Assembly: GCA_036872755.1 (NCBI GenBank)
Contig: JAVHNS010000013.1
Location: 682,001 to 746,000 of the forward strand
Source of the DNA: Orbilia blumenaviensis
Lineage: Eukaryota > Ascomycota > Orbiliomycetes > Orbiliales > Orbiliaceae
Reading direction: 5' to 3'
Length of the DNA stretch: 64,000 bases
A program made the translations under genes and the position numbers. This document shows positions 20,365 through 30,952 of this stretch, piece by piece. The stretch's first letter is position 1. Every line of letters starts with the position of its first letter. The notes under the pieces are model-generated. The model saw only the letters and a list, made by a program, of their open reading frames with translations. It was not told where the DNA came from and did no database searches.

Positions 20365-22945
20365 ATGTCCGAGGCGCCCGAGGTACCGGATGCATATGGG
20401 CATGGAGGCCTTCGCGAGCTTCGAAAAACAGTAAGCTTTGAAGAGACTCTATATCAGATCACCATATTCTCTATGAAAATTAACTAATTTTACGCTTTCT
20501 TAGTGTGATCAATGTCGCGCTCGAAAGGTAGTTTATACTGTCTCATTCGCTGTCACTAGATTACGCGTACATATACTTCTACCCGGAACGCTAATCCGGT
20601 GCCCAGGTTCGCTGTGACAGAGAAACGCCATGTTCTAATTGCAGAATAACACAAAGGGAATGCAGTTTCACTGGGGCAGGACAGAAACCTCGGACAACTA
20701 GACAGAGGGTTCTGATTTCCCATCAATAGTGCGTATTTTACCTCTCTATACATGTTGTAAAAGAGGTCCGCTAAATTCCGGCCCTAGCGAAAATAAAATA
20801 GATGGTTTCGAGGCCCGCTTAGCAGGGATTGAAAGAATGCTGCGGGATCTAACAACGTCGCTCAAGCGTGGAGACATATGTACTCCTCGTTCTGATGCCA
20901 GCGTACCCAACTATATATCACCAGGTACTACTGAGCCTAGTATATTATGTGGTGACACGCCTATTGCAGGGACAGAGGATAATGATCAAGAATTTGAGGG
21001 AAACTCATCATTGGCTGCTCATACCACTTTTGCAAGTGAATTTCTCGAACAAGCCGTGACAAAGACTTCTCTCAGCCGTCAGTTTAATCCTGACATGCAG
21101 AATGCGCTTTCATCACTACGAAAAATGGTTCGCATGCAGAACCGGAATGGAGACACAATGGAGAGCAGGTTCACTCATCAAAAGCCGATGCCGCGAGGAG
21201 GGTTCAGCAAATTACCTCTGCCTCCAGCAGATGTTGTTTTGAAGGTACTCCGCAAGATCAAAAGTTAGTAGACAGTTCTCAGAACACCCTAGGTCATGAA
21301 CCTTTTTTCAAACTTGTTGGAATTGAGGCTTATATTCATCTATTCAGTCGCACCACCTATGGCATTTCTAATGAGCTTGACATTTGTCACCGTCGATGAC
21401 TTTGTTGATGTATGCCGCAGGATCTATTTCCCAACGGAAGACTACAACATCGCTGTGTTCATTACGGTCAACAGCGGACTTTACTATCTTTTCCAGGATA
21501 ACACCTGCAGTGCAACTGAAGACTTCTCTGACGAAGAGTGCCTCAAATACCAGACACTGTGTAGGGACAACTTGGAAACCGCACTGTCTAACTTGCCACT
21601 TCTACTTCCTGCCAGGAAGGATATGGTCGAGGCATTAATCCTAGGCGTAAGTGTTATAAGCCATAATACGATACGATATTCTAGCAAAATCCGCATCTTG
21701 ACTGTTTCTGATCCTAAGCGATATTAGGTCACATATGCGATCGAAATTTCCAAGTTGAGTCTCGCATGGCAGCTAAACTGCGCTGCAGCAATTATTTGCC
21801 AAACCTTAGGCTGGCATCGCCTTCGAAGCAAAGACGAAGCTGGTGACCCGAGGATAACACTCTTTTGGTACTGCTACATGCTGGATAAGGGGCTTGCACT
21901 GCGGTTTGGGCGCACTTCCGTGATCCAGGATTGGGATATTTCCGCCCCACGACATTTTGGAAACTCGACGTTGCCTGAATCCTGGAATGCGATGATTGGA
22001 CTATGGATCAGCACCGGAGGGATACTAGGCGAAATTTACGAGCACTTATATAGCCCCTCAGCGCTAGCTAGAGAACCCAGCCAGCGGGTCGAGACCGCCC
22101 GACTGCTAGTCGAAAAGATGAAAAGGATATGGAACGATATGGAGAGTTTCTCTGTAACGTCTGGTGCCCGCGGTACCGATACCTTGCGGTCATTCTCCAA
22201 AGATCCTAGGAATGAAACGACACTCGATATGGTTCACAAATCCGGCAAAGTTACACACCTATCATCCTTAACTCTAATTTATCGCGCCATACCAAGCTCT
22301 CCAGGTTTTCCGAGCACCTTTAACGCCGAATGCATCGATGCTGCAAGAACAGCGTTCAGCTCCCATATTGAATGTATGGAACTTACCGCAGACAGTCCTG
22401 TCGCAATGGCCGGCTATCTACACTGGTAAGAACCCCATTCGCAGACAAGTAGAATTCCTACATTCTAATTAATTAAATATTTCAGGACGATACTATACTC
22501 CCCATTCACTCCGTTCATTGTTCTATTCTGTCACGTTATCGAAACGTCCAACGTAGATGACCTCCAACTCCTTAATCAGTTTGCGGAAAGTTTACAGCCA
22601 GCCCTTTCAACCTCGCAAGCCGTCGAAAAGCTATATCGTCTTTGCAAACTACTTCACCAGATCGCAGCTTTATATATAGAGGCGAAGGGACAGCAACAAC
22701 AAGATAGTGATATGAGCATGGTCGGGAACGATCTCGACACATATCTGTCCCAACTTGGATTCATATCTCAAAACCACGTTGGTGAAGGTGTCAATATCAG
22801 TAATGGGTCAGGCTTGGGCAGTGTTCCGATAATAAATCAAGCGCAAGAACTTGGGGACTGGTTTTCAGGGAATAGATACGTCATGGGGCTAATGGAAGAT
22901 GATTTTTTAGACGTTGACCCCAGTGTATGGCAGGGTTCCTTATGA
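20365..22945 (+). CDS. Zn2Cys6 transcription factor with fungal-specific regulatory domain
   Basis: Seven exons: 20365..20430, 20504..20527 (eight codons), 20607..20728, 20788..21263, 21348..21646, 21728..22425 and 22486..22945; 714 residues with consistent phase. The zinc cluster is Cys23-x2-Cys26-x6-Cys33-x5-Cys39-x2-Cys42-x6-Cys49 (CDQCRARKVRCDRETPCSNC). A linker and a coiled-coil-like segment (FEARLAGIERMLRDL) allow dimerisation. The middle region has the fungal_trans pattern: PPADVVLKVL, a DDFVDVCRRIYFP stretch, CAAAIICQTLGWHR, and an LFWYCYMLDKGLALRFGR helix, as in PF04082. The acidic C-terminus (MEDDFLDVDPSVW) is a plausible activation patch. Its divergence from the ABC exporter and the paired CGG/CCG sites suggest a local drug-responsive regulator. 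The ATG at 20365 is chosen because exon 1 leads straight into the first zinc ligand. Confidence 0.92.
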
Positions 22946-23139
22946 GTCTCTCAGGTTTTGCTCACTATTTAATTTGTCTTTGTAGATAGTAGATTTTCAT
23001 GTATAATAGTTATCTCGTAAACTAAATGGATTATTTAAATTTATTTACTATTATAGATGTGATACTTCAGCTGAAGGCTAGCTATACCGGCAGCCTGGAA
23101 ACTCATTACACATACGCTTCTAAACAAATTCCTCAACAG

Positions 23140-24087
23140 TTATGACTCTGCCGAGACCCTCCTCGACACTGCGTATTCTCCAAGCCATGTGTTCTCCGGC
23201 TTCCAAAACATATTTCTAGTTTCTGGTGATGTACGGTAGTGAAGCAACAAGAATGCCCAGCGATCATAATGTCGAAATTTCCGCAATCGTATCACATTTT
23301 CCGCAGTTTCATCGGGTTTCAGGCCAGTGAGTGTCAGTTTCTCATAGGCAGCTTTCAACAGCGCAGCCGTTACTTGTCTGACCGTCATATCCTTCGTTAT
23401 TCTTAGACGTTCTTCCCAGTCTGGAGGGTCCTGCGTATTCTCTTGAAAATGGCTCCTATGGACTACTACTTGGCAATCAAACGTAATGTAGCTTTCGTCA
23501 TTGTCTGATGGAAGTTCATTCCCTCCGGAGCCGGCCGCGGCCATCTTTTGCATGGACGGCTGGAAGTAAGGCTCGTCTAAGAAGGGGCAATTTGTAATAT
23601 CTTGAACCTTAAACCGGTAGATTGCCATAACAAGGGCTATTATTATTGTATCTTTCTCCGCCTCTATCTCCTCTTGAGTTAGAGGTTCATTGCAAACTTC
23701 TTCAACTATTTTCCCCGATTGTGATCCGCCGCCGTGGCGGCTCAGATAGGCATATCGAGTGATGGTATCACCCGTAGAGGTGCAAAAAAGGTTAGAGAAA
23801 GGGTGAGTCGACTGGGGTGTCATGATCATGTGGGTATGTTGAATTGGAAAATTTCCAGGTTTTGGATAGGGACTGAGCGACCCCATGACCTGTGTAGCAC
23901 CAGAATCAAGGGCATAGCGGGTATTTCGGAGAGAAGGGGTGTAGAGAATAAGGTCGTGGAAAGTAGAGCAGACTTTTATGGCGGTGATCTGGTCGTCAAT
24001 GGGAAGTAGAGCAAGAATCTGGAGCAACAACTCCTGGGGGATTCGGAGGAGCGGTGAGGAAGACACCGTTCCTTGTGAATTCTCCAT
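23140..24087 (-). CDS. F-box protein, second member of the paralogous pair
   Basis: Single exon, 315 residues, ATG at 24087. The F-box lies at about residues 13-50 (LLRIPQELLLQILALLPIDDQ, then AIKVCSTFHDLIL), almost superimposable on the gene at 13330-14463 (PPELQLEILTHLPLLDQ, ATQVCLHLRRLL). Shared C-terminal signals are a conserved Trp-Glu-Glu-(Arg/Lys) in a strand before a TVR motif, and a WAFLLLHY-type strand before MFW. Its mid-linker is shorter by about 60 residues. Convergent with the Zn2Cys6 gene, 194 bp between stop codons. Probable SCF adaptor; substrate unknown. Confidence 0.7.
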   Translation of the reverse strand: MENSQGTVSSSPLLRIPQELLLQILALLPIDDQITAIKVCSTFHDLILYTPSLRNTRYALDSGATQVMGSLSPYPKPGNFPIQHTHMIMTPQSTHPFSNLFCTSTGDTITRYAYLSRHGGGSQSGKIVEEVCNEPLTQEEIEAEKDTIIIALVMAIYRFKVQDITNCPFLDEPYFQPSMQKMAAAGSGGNELPSDNDESYITFDCQVVVHRSHFQENTQDPPDWEERLRITKDMTVRQVTAALLKAAYEKLTLTGLKPDETAENVIRLRKFRHYDRWAFLLLHYRTSPETRNMFWKPENTWLGEYAVSRRVSAES

Positions 24088-24949
24088 ATTTACGGATCTT
24101 GCCTAGTGGGAACTTGAAGTCTTGGTCTCGGTCTTCGCTTTTGGTATTAAACGCCGTGAAATTGCGGGGTTTGTTCTGACGATGGAATTAAGTTTTTGAG
24201 GGAGGAATCTCTCGATATGTAGGTATGCATAGCTAGCTATAGCTCTACTATAGGATGCTTTCAAATAGGGACTCAGTTCCACGCGAGCTAGTTAGATTCA
24301 TACACACCACAACAACACACGAATTACTTGTTGGGCTTCTCTATCTCGACAGCTTCAGCTTAAAGATTTTTAGCTAACTAATGATCATGTTATGATTGCC
24401 TAGAATACATTATAGAATCCTTGAACTACATAGGCCGAATAAAAGTCTTTATAGCTTCCTTGGGAATAATCCAATAACCAATGAACGCATAGGTCAACCC
24501 ATATTCAATTCACTCAAATTTAACAGGCGTGCTCGAGCCCCCCTGTACAATACGATGTATTAATAGCACTCTGAGTCGTACAATCAACTCCTCAAGGGTA
24601 TGTGCATAGTGGCCCTGAAAGGATCACGATAATCCTCCAATAGAACGTGAGTAGAATGGCGTTTCGAGGTTTTGACACCTTACGATCGAAACTAAACTCT
24701 TCTGGATCAGTAATCCCTGGTCAATGCCTGTCGTTTGTGTTGACATTGGAGTTGGGAGACCCGAGGTCCCACAGAGGGTCCGATTCGATTCCATGGAAGC
24801 TGCGGTTTAGCCTTCCCTCTTTCGACACTTCCATTTTACCGGAGTGCATCTCCCTCAAAGCTTCTTTCCTCGATAAGCAACCTTCTCCTCCTCCTTCTCC
24901 TCCCTCCTCTTATCACATCCACCTATCATTGGTACGGTACACATATACA
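24088..24949. other. Intergenic, promoter of the DUF3237 gene and F-box gene
   Basis: About 860 bp of divergent upstream DNA. An open frame from 24647 runs into the DUF3237 first exon in frame, but its residues do not look like protein and the natural start is MAEFPTL at 24950. A CT-rich tract (24878-24915) precedes that start. Confidence 0.5.
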
Positions 24950-26068
24950 ATGGCTGAATTTCCAACCCTGAAACCCGCCTTCACGGCATTGGTAAGTTCC
25001 TGGGACCCTTTTAACGTTATGGTTCCGAATTGCTGTTGAGCAGTGTCGTTATGTGATATGGTATGCCGTTATGTGCCGTTATGTCAAACCCGCATTTAGC
25101 TGTAGTCGCTCGTCGGAACCGAATCGAAATCGCGGGGTTACCCCGCCTTCCAGTTAATCTCAGAACAAAACTCAGATTTGATAGGAACTAAAGTCACTGA
25201 TGAGAACCTGGGTTTTATATAGCTTAACATTGCTCCAGGATTGCCAGTTGGTATGTATATGTTTTGATTCCTCTTTCTCCCCGCATTTTGGAATCTACAA
25301 TGAATACGCGAAGATTACGTACCAAAAACTCGTTCTCAGGAACAACTTATTGCCTAGGCCGAAATACAACACAATCTTCCTTGTGGCTGACATAGACACA
25401 TTATCATTCCTTTAGGTACTCTCAGTGCTGGACAAAGCCTTACTTGGGTTGTAAGTATACAAAAATTATGGGCAGCATCGGAAGATGCTGTAGAGTGGAG
25501 TCTGTAGTCTGATATTTCAATTTTGTTATAGAACATCCTTTCCGGAACCCTCGTCTCTGAGCCAGGCTACCCCGTTGCCGTCAATGCAAACCTTGTATCT
25601 GGTGCCGACTGGATTCACGGAGACCCGGGTGGTGCTATCCAACGCCTCGATGTGAGAAGTATCTTCAAGACCGATGATGGAGCTGTAAGCAGCCTCAATA
25701 ACTCCGCCGTATATATATTATTGTGTCGTCTAGATTCCCGGAGCTAACTAGTGTTCGTTTAGCTGCTCAATTTCTCTTACCTTGGAGCCATCCATATGGA
25801 TGCCGAAATTGCCAGCATCTTTCAAGAAACGGCAAAACCTGGGTTGGTTACTTCATGGCGCGGTGGTAAGATCTTATCTCTGAATAAAGCTATAATTTGG
25901 AAATATTACTCATTCCTATTTTGTTCAGCTACGCACAAGTTCATCCAGACAGGTACCGAGAAGTACAAGAGACTCGAGAATGATATTTTCGTCGCTGTTG
26001 GAAGGTTCCACGTTAAGGAAGATGCTGTAGTTGTTGAATACAAGATCAGCTATGTTGAGCACGATTAG
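24950..26068 (+). CDS. DUF3237 family protein
   Basis: Six short exons: 24950..24991, 25223..25250 (28 nt), 25416..25450 (35 nt), 25532..25684, 25763..25865 and 25929..26068, giving 166 residues, the usual size for a single DUF3237 barrel. The junctions restore a continuous family pattern: LKPAFTALLNIAPGLPVG, GGT-like strand (ILSGTLVS), VNANLVSGADWIH, a DDGALLNFSYLG strand, then FIQTGTEKYKRLENDIFVAVGRF, and a final VVVEYKISYV strand. DUF3237 proteins are small beta-barrels of unknown catalytic role, common in fungi and bacteria and often near oxidoreductases. No signal peptide, so it is probably cytosolic. The small exons make automated prediction prone to error. Neighbours give no pathway. 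Confidence 0.85.
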
Positions 26069-28137
26069 CCAAAGGTCAAGGCTTGCGTCGTGAAGACGTC
26101 TTAAAACACAAGAGCTTCAAAAGCCAAAGCAAAGGATTCGATGCAACAACATTGTACTACGAGACTAAACTTTGTGTATATCGACCAACATTTATTGGTT
26201 AAGGGCTGAATGGCGGCAACTCTTGATTGTCTCGCTCGCTTCTTGAAATTAGCAGCAATGAATACAAGCATGATGAAATCGCTGGTGGACCCTCTCTCTT
26301 TCCACAATCCACCAATTGCAAGGCTGCAACACCATGTTGCCCTGACTTCATGATAGGCCAAACTTTCCTGGCTGAGCGAAAGGTCATTGGCCGTTTATAT
26401 TCCTCAAAGTCTAGAAGAATTCCACAACCCAGGACTTTGCACTAGTATTTTAATAGTAGAACTTTGGTTAGAGTTCGCACAGCGCCCTTGCCTCCATTCC
26501 AGCCGGCCTCGCTGAAGCACATTGGCTTCACTCAATCCGACATTCGCGACAACGCTTCTCAGGTTCATCCATATGCTTCCCCACGTGGTCACAGAATTCG
26601 TGCAACCTGTGTGCAACTTTTACATGTGCATGCAGCGCATATATATGATGCATGGAAACCTGACAGCTTCAAGACGGACCACCCCGCCCCTTTATTCCGC
26701 GTCATCTCCCTTATCATCTCCAAAAACTCTTACGAAATGCTTTGCGCACCCAAGCCCGTACCGAGAAATAGAAGAAATGAATTTTGACATGGAATCCATG
26801 CGCTAAGGCGGGATGTGGCTCAAAAGCCGAAACTAGCAATTTGACATCCCCACGCAAATTCGATTATGGCGACTTCGTCACAGTGCCTTCATTGAGTCTG
26901 TTATTACGCTCTCAAAGGCCTGATCTGAAGGGAAAGGAGTCGCTAGACCCACTGCCTGGCGATCACATTAATGCATCGTGCTAAAGCATGCACATGCCCG
27001 TTTTTGAGGCCAAGTCGCGCAAACGATATTAGAAATTCTTCAACCGGTTGCTCGTGTGCGACCGAGATGTTCTGCCGTGATCCATTAGGGGTCAACGGTT
27101 CAAGTCCAACCGTATCATTAATCTATCCAGAACGCGCCCAGTCCCACAAACAACCTTTTTTCCCGAGCCACAAAATTTCTCGCCACGGTGCTTGACGCAA
27201 TTCTTCAGCTACTGAACGCCAACGTCTAGCACTTAGGGTGCATGTCGCTCGGTCCAATCACTCACGGGCATTTGACGATCGATCGCGATCATATAAAACT
27301 GCCTACCGTCCAGAGAGGGAAGTCGACCAATGATATCTACGACCGTATTCCCTTCTTAGAAGCCAATGCGCCTGTCAGACTGGAAATGACATCCGCTATC
27401 CTACTTAACGCGGCAGGTTCTCCAAGTTTTCCTTTACAAACAGGCAAAGGTCGAACAATGGATGTGTCGCCGCCAAGGGTCCAATTTTAATTTCCCACCT
27501 GCCTATCCCCTATCCAGCCAATCAGAGACAAATATCTCACCGCAATCCCTGCAATCGTTGAATAGGACCAGCATCTTGCCCATGCCTTAAATTCTTGACT
27601 TTGCTGGTCGCTTATCCGAGTAAACATTGCGGTCACCAGCCAAATTCCTCTCGCGAGAGTGGGAGAACTTTCGAAGAGCGATGTCCCCACCGAAATTAAC
27701 CTCGCACTAGCGCCATGCAAACCAGAAGGCCCACAACGTTGCCACTGAAACACTGGCAGGTAAAGATGAGATGAAAGGGTTTCCAAGGTGTTCATGGGGA
27801 CCCTCTTTGCCCACCTAACGGTGGGTTTACATCTCTTGCTGGCTCATGGGTATAAGTGTCTGTGGTTCCCCTGCACCCTCTTTTCTCATGTTCTTTTTTT
27901 TTCCCTTTCCTTTTATCTAGATATCCTCTATCTATCCTTCTTCCAGTCCCGTTTCATTTGGTTACCCGCACGAAGATAAACGTCCAGACGTTTTCTTTCT
28001 CCACACTCGTTAGGTCATTGAACTTCAGTCACTCGTTCTTTGCTATCCCAAGAGTCCATACCGGTTTCATAACCTCCCCTAAAGAGAAATCTCCAAATCC
28101 AAAAATCCAACACAGGAAATCCCCCCAAACAACCAAA
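26069..28137. other. Gene-poor stretch
   Basis: About 2.1 kb upstream of a small secreted-protein gene. Several short ORFs exist on both strands but none has a domain, a signal peptide or plausible splicing. The last 300 bp, with CT-rich and TTCTTT tracts and an A-rich CCAAACAACCAAA before the ATG, look like promoter and 5' leader of the next gene. Confidence 0.5.
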
Positions 28138-28479
28138 ATGCGTTTCTCAACCGTCGCCGTTGTCCTTTTCTCCTCCCTCGCCCTTGCGATCCCAAGCCAG
28201 CAGAAGGGTTTCGAAGTTGTTATCCACTACGTCGATGCCCCTGACTGCGATGTCCAATGCGGCGCAAATACCACCTCGATCGAAACCACAACTTCGACAA
28301 CATCGAGTAGTACCACATCCGAAGAACAAACTTCCACCTACACTTCGACGTCTACCAAGTATGTCATTGTGACATTACAAACTGGTTACGGCTCAACTGA
28401 GACCTTGGGCTATGAGACCGCCACGACTGTCCCGACAGGATATGAAACTGCTGCACCAGAACCAGAACCCACCTATTAG
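28138..28479 (+). CDS. Small secreted Thr/Ser-rich protein
   Basis: Single exon, 113 residues, ATG at 28138 in a good context (CCAAAATGCG). Residues 1-19 form a signal peptide (MRFSTVAVVLFSSLALAIPS). After a short hydrophobic strand (FEVVIHYVDAPDCDVQCG, two Cys) come about 35 residues of Thr/Ser/Glu, then TKYVIVTLQTGYGSTETLGYETATT and a Pro/Glu end. No GPI-attachment tail or transmembrane segment is seen, so it is likely secreted into or through the cell wall and O-mannosylated. The CT-rich leader suggests strong expression. Family not recognised. Confidence 0.75.
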   Translation: MRFSTVAVVLFSSLALAIPSQQKGFEVVIHYVDAPDCDVQCGANTTSIETTTSTTSSSTTSEEQTSTYTSTSTKYVIVTLQTGYGSTETLGYETATTVPTGYETAAPEPEPTY

Positions 28480-30019
28480 ATGGGCTACGTTGGAAACTTT
28501 CGAGCTGGATAAGACTTCTTGTGTACAATTATTTAGCGCTATTTGATAATCTCTAGCGCTTTTTATTTTACTTTTTATTTGGAGTTGGAATTGGGGAATA
28601 GTTTTGATTTCTTTACTTTGGACTTTTACACCAACCTTTTATTAGGATCAACTGGACGGAATTATTTTATGGACTTTAGGAACATCATCATCCCCCCCAA
28701 GATCGTAATTTTTACATATCGATCTCTTCACACGCCCTTTTTTTGGGCCCCCTCATACGCCTCACATATCACAATTTAACTATTTATTTACACCCCCATT
28801 TGTGTTATTATATATTTAGCCAACATTCTAGCCGGGACGGATTCCTTTGTTCGATACCCAAACCCGTTCATGACAATGAAAGCGCTTTCTATCTCAACCA
28901 ATCTCCCTCTTTCTCTCTTTTCCTCATGCTGTCCACCCATCTTCAATTGGGTCAATGGACGGATGGGTATCATCTTTTATTGTTCGAAACAACAAACTAC
29001 AAAATGTTTTGGGATCAACCGCAGTGGATGCCCCGCATCTTGGGCGGTTGTTTTTCTTATATATTTACTTTTATTCTTTGTAGTAGTGGACTACTCTGAT
29101 ATACGATGTACTGGTGCGCGCTAGGATTATTTCTTCTTTTCACACTCCATCTTCTTTTTTTCAAACCACAAATCCTTCTTGATGGTTCATATCTATTTCA
29201 TTTACGAATATATATGGCCATGGCGGCAACGACGTCAGGGAATAATGAGACCGCGGGGATATTTTCTTCTTCTCTCTCTTGAGCTTTACGGTTTTTTAAC
29301 GCAGGAAGGAACGCCATGAAGGATACTTTTTTTTTAATTTTATTTCTTCGTTTCTATATGTATTATCACACTTATACAATTTACTTTCTTTAATTTTCGA
29401 TTCGACTCAATGAATCATTACCTCAGTGATAACGATAGGCTTTGGAAGCGACCACGAGAGTTCTAGAACTCGGCGATAATGGCAGTTAAATTTATAATAC
29501 TCCGAATTATCTCGAAGAGTTTTGTGAGTATGAGCCAATATGTTTACCGTATACGGAATGGTATCGTCCGGCTGGGCGTCCGCATCATGATAAGATCGCA
29601 GTTTATGTCTCCGTTGAGGCTTGAATACTCACCGTCACATGCCAACGCTAAGGTATATATAGTCTCACAAGCCTCCACCACATTTTTAAAGAGCTGGAGG
29701 ATTTTTTTTATTTACTACGCTTTTGGAAGGATATTTTTGGTGCTGTAGCTTGATCGTTTCCAAGGCAATGATTTGTATCTACCTGTGTATCCATCTAGGA
29801 TAGCTACCGATCCGGATTGCTTATCGATATACGCGCCCATTATTATAGTTAAACCGATCCGTATTCATATGATTAATTACATCGCTAACAGGTGCTACTA
29901 CAAAGTGAAATCAAAACAGGAAAAATAGATCATGTGCATAAATGCCGCCGCCACATAGTAATCTCAATTCATGACAAAAATATGAATGTATACATGCATC
30001 TCCATGTCAACGATTAAGC
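28480..30019. other. Intergenic between convergent genes
   Basis: About 1.5 kb, AT-rich with many T runs. It should contain two 3' UTRs. The short ORFs (28743-29124, 29479-29748) read T-rich DNA as hydrophobic residues and have no start context or domain. Nothing else is seen. Confidence 0.5.
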
Positions 30020-30952
30020 TTAGAAGCCTTGCTGCTTCATACATTGCTCCCACTCAGGTCGACAAGGGTCATTATACTGCCTCTTCACAATTACATATTT
30101 GTCATTCCGCTTTACTCTTGCTAGTCCCTGTGCTTGTCTTCTCCTCCAGCATTCTGTATGCGCATTATCACAGATTGCACGGTTGCCCTGCTGTGGCCTC
30201 TGTTGCGGTTGCTGAGGCTGTTGTGGTCTTTGTTGCGGTTGCTGAGGCTGCTGTGGTCTCTGTTGAGGCTGCTGAGGCTGCTGAGGTTGCTGAGGCCTCT
30301 GTTGTGGCTGCTGTGGCTGCTGGTACATGGGCGCACTTCCATAACCAGCATAGAAGGTATTGAACTTATTCATATCAAAGTTCGTAAGCCCGATCTCCTG
30401 CGTCATATTAGGAATCATAGGCGACATGAGCGCACTAGGGGCGTTCGCAACATGACCCAATCCCAAAACATGACCGAACTCATGAACGAAAACGTTATGA
30501 ATAGCCGCCACACTCCAGTTCGGTGTTCCGGAGTATGTGTTATTGAACTTAACCCTTCCTGTAGGGTTGCTATCGTAGCCCTGCGGGCCCATCATCCCGT
30601 TTGCAAGGGTAAATGTATTCCCGCCGCGAGGGGGGAATTCCGGATCGTTGACCTGTGGACCCGCGACGGTGATTTCGATGTTATGACCACCATTGGGGGC
30701 TTGTTGGAAGGTGAACATGTTTGTGGCGTTCGTCCATTTTTGAAAGGCTCGATCAATGGCGGTGACCATGGTGTTATGGTCAAAGCCTTGGATTGTACCT
30801 GTTAGACGCCAGCGGAAAGCGAAGCCTTGTGGCCATTTCCGGCGGGCGTCTTGGAAGAAATCTTGACGTTTGATGAGGATGCCGCCTTGCTTGACCATGC
30901 AGTCACCGCCGTGGGTGCCGTAGGAGCAGACGTGGCCCTCGTGGGAAGACAT
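30020..30952 (-). CDS. Matrixin-like (M10A) zinc metalloprotease with Gln/Pro repeat
   Basis: Single exon, 310 residues, ATG at 30952. The catalytic zinc motif HEFGHVLGLGH spans residues 157-167 (His157, Glu158, His161, His167), followed by the Met-turn ALMSP (Met176). The fold is supported upstream by FRWRLTGTI, the AFQKWTNAT helix, and downstream by the NFDMNKFNTFYAGYG end typical of matrixin domains. Residues about 211-255 are a QQP/QQRP repeat, followed by a tail with three cysteines (ICDNAHTEC, PCRPEWEQC). The metzincin assignment is firm. No signal peptide or pro-domain cysteine switch precedes the domain: the start MSSHEGHVC is polar, so the export route is unclear or a leader exon is missing. 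The substrate is unknown. Confidence 0.85.
   Translation of the reverse strand: MSSHEGHVCSYGTHGGDCMVKQGGILIKRQDFFQDARRKWPQGFAFRWRLTGTIQGFDHNTMVTAIDRAFQKWTNATNMFTFQQAPNGGHNIEITVAGPQVNDPEFPPRGGNTFTLANGMMGPQGYDSNPTGRVKFNNTYSGTPNWSVAAIHNVFVHEFGHVLGLGHVANAPSALMSPMIPNMTQEIGLTNFDMNKFNTFYAGYGSAPMYQQPQQPQQRPQQPQQPQQPQQRPQQPQQPQQRPQQPQQPQQRPQQGNRAICDNAHTECWRRRQAQGLARVKRNDKYVIVKRQYNDPCRPEWEQCMKQQGF
30186..30326 (-). repeat. CAG/CCT-rich repeat encoding Gln-Gln-Pro units
   Basis: Imperfect 9- to 12-nt units inside the metalloprotease gene, encoding QQP and QQRP. Units differ mainly by inserted Arg codons. Length variation between strains is likely. Confidence 0.8.

Noticed and set aside
24647..24949. 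5' extension of the DUF3237 ORF
   Set aside because: In frame, but its composition is not protein-like and the family starts at MAEFPTL; treated as leader.
27070..27125. tRNA-like GGTTCAAGTCC at 27095
   Set aside because: The flanking stem does not pair as a T arm and no A box or acceptor stem is found.
26464..27490. Several ORFs of 60-107 codons
   Set aside because: Overlapping in several frames, no domain, no conserved start; considered spacer.
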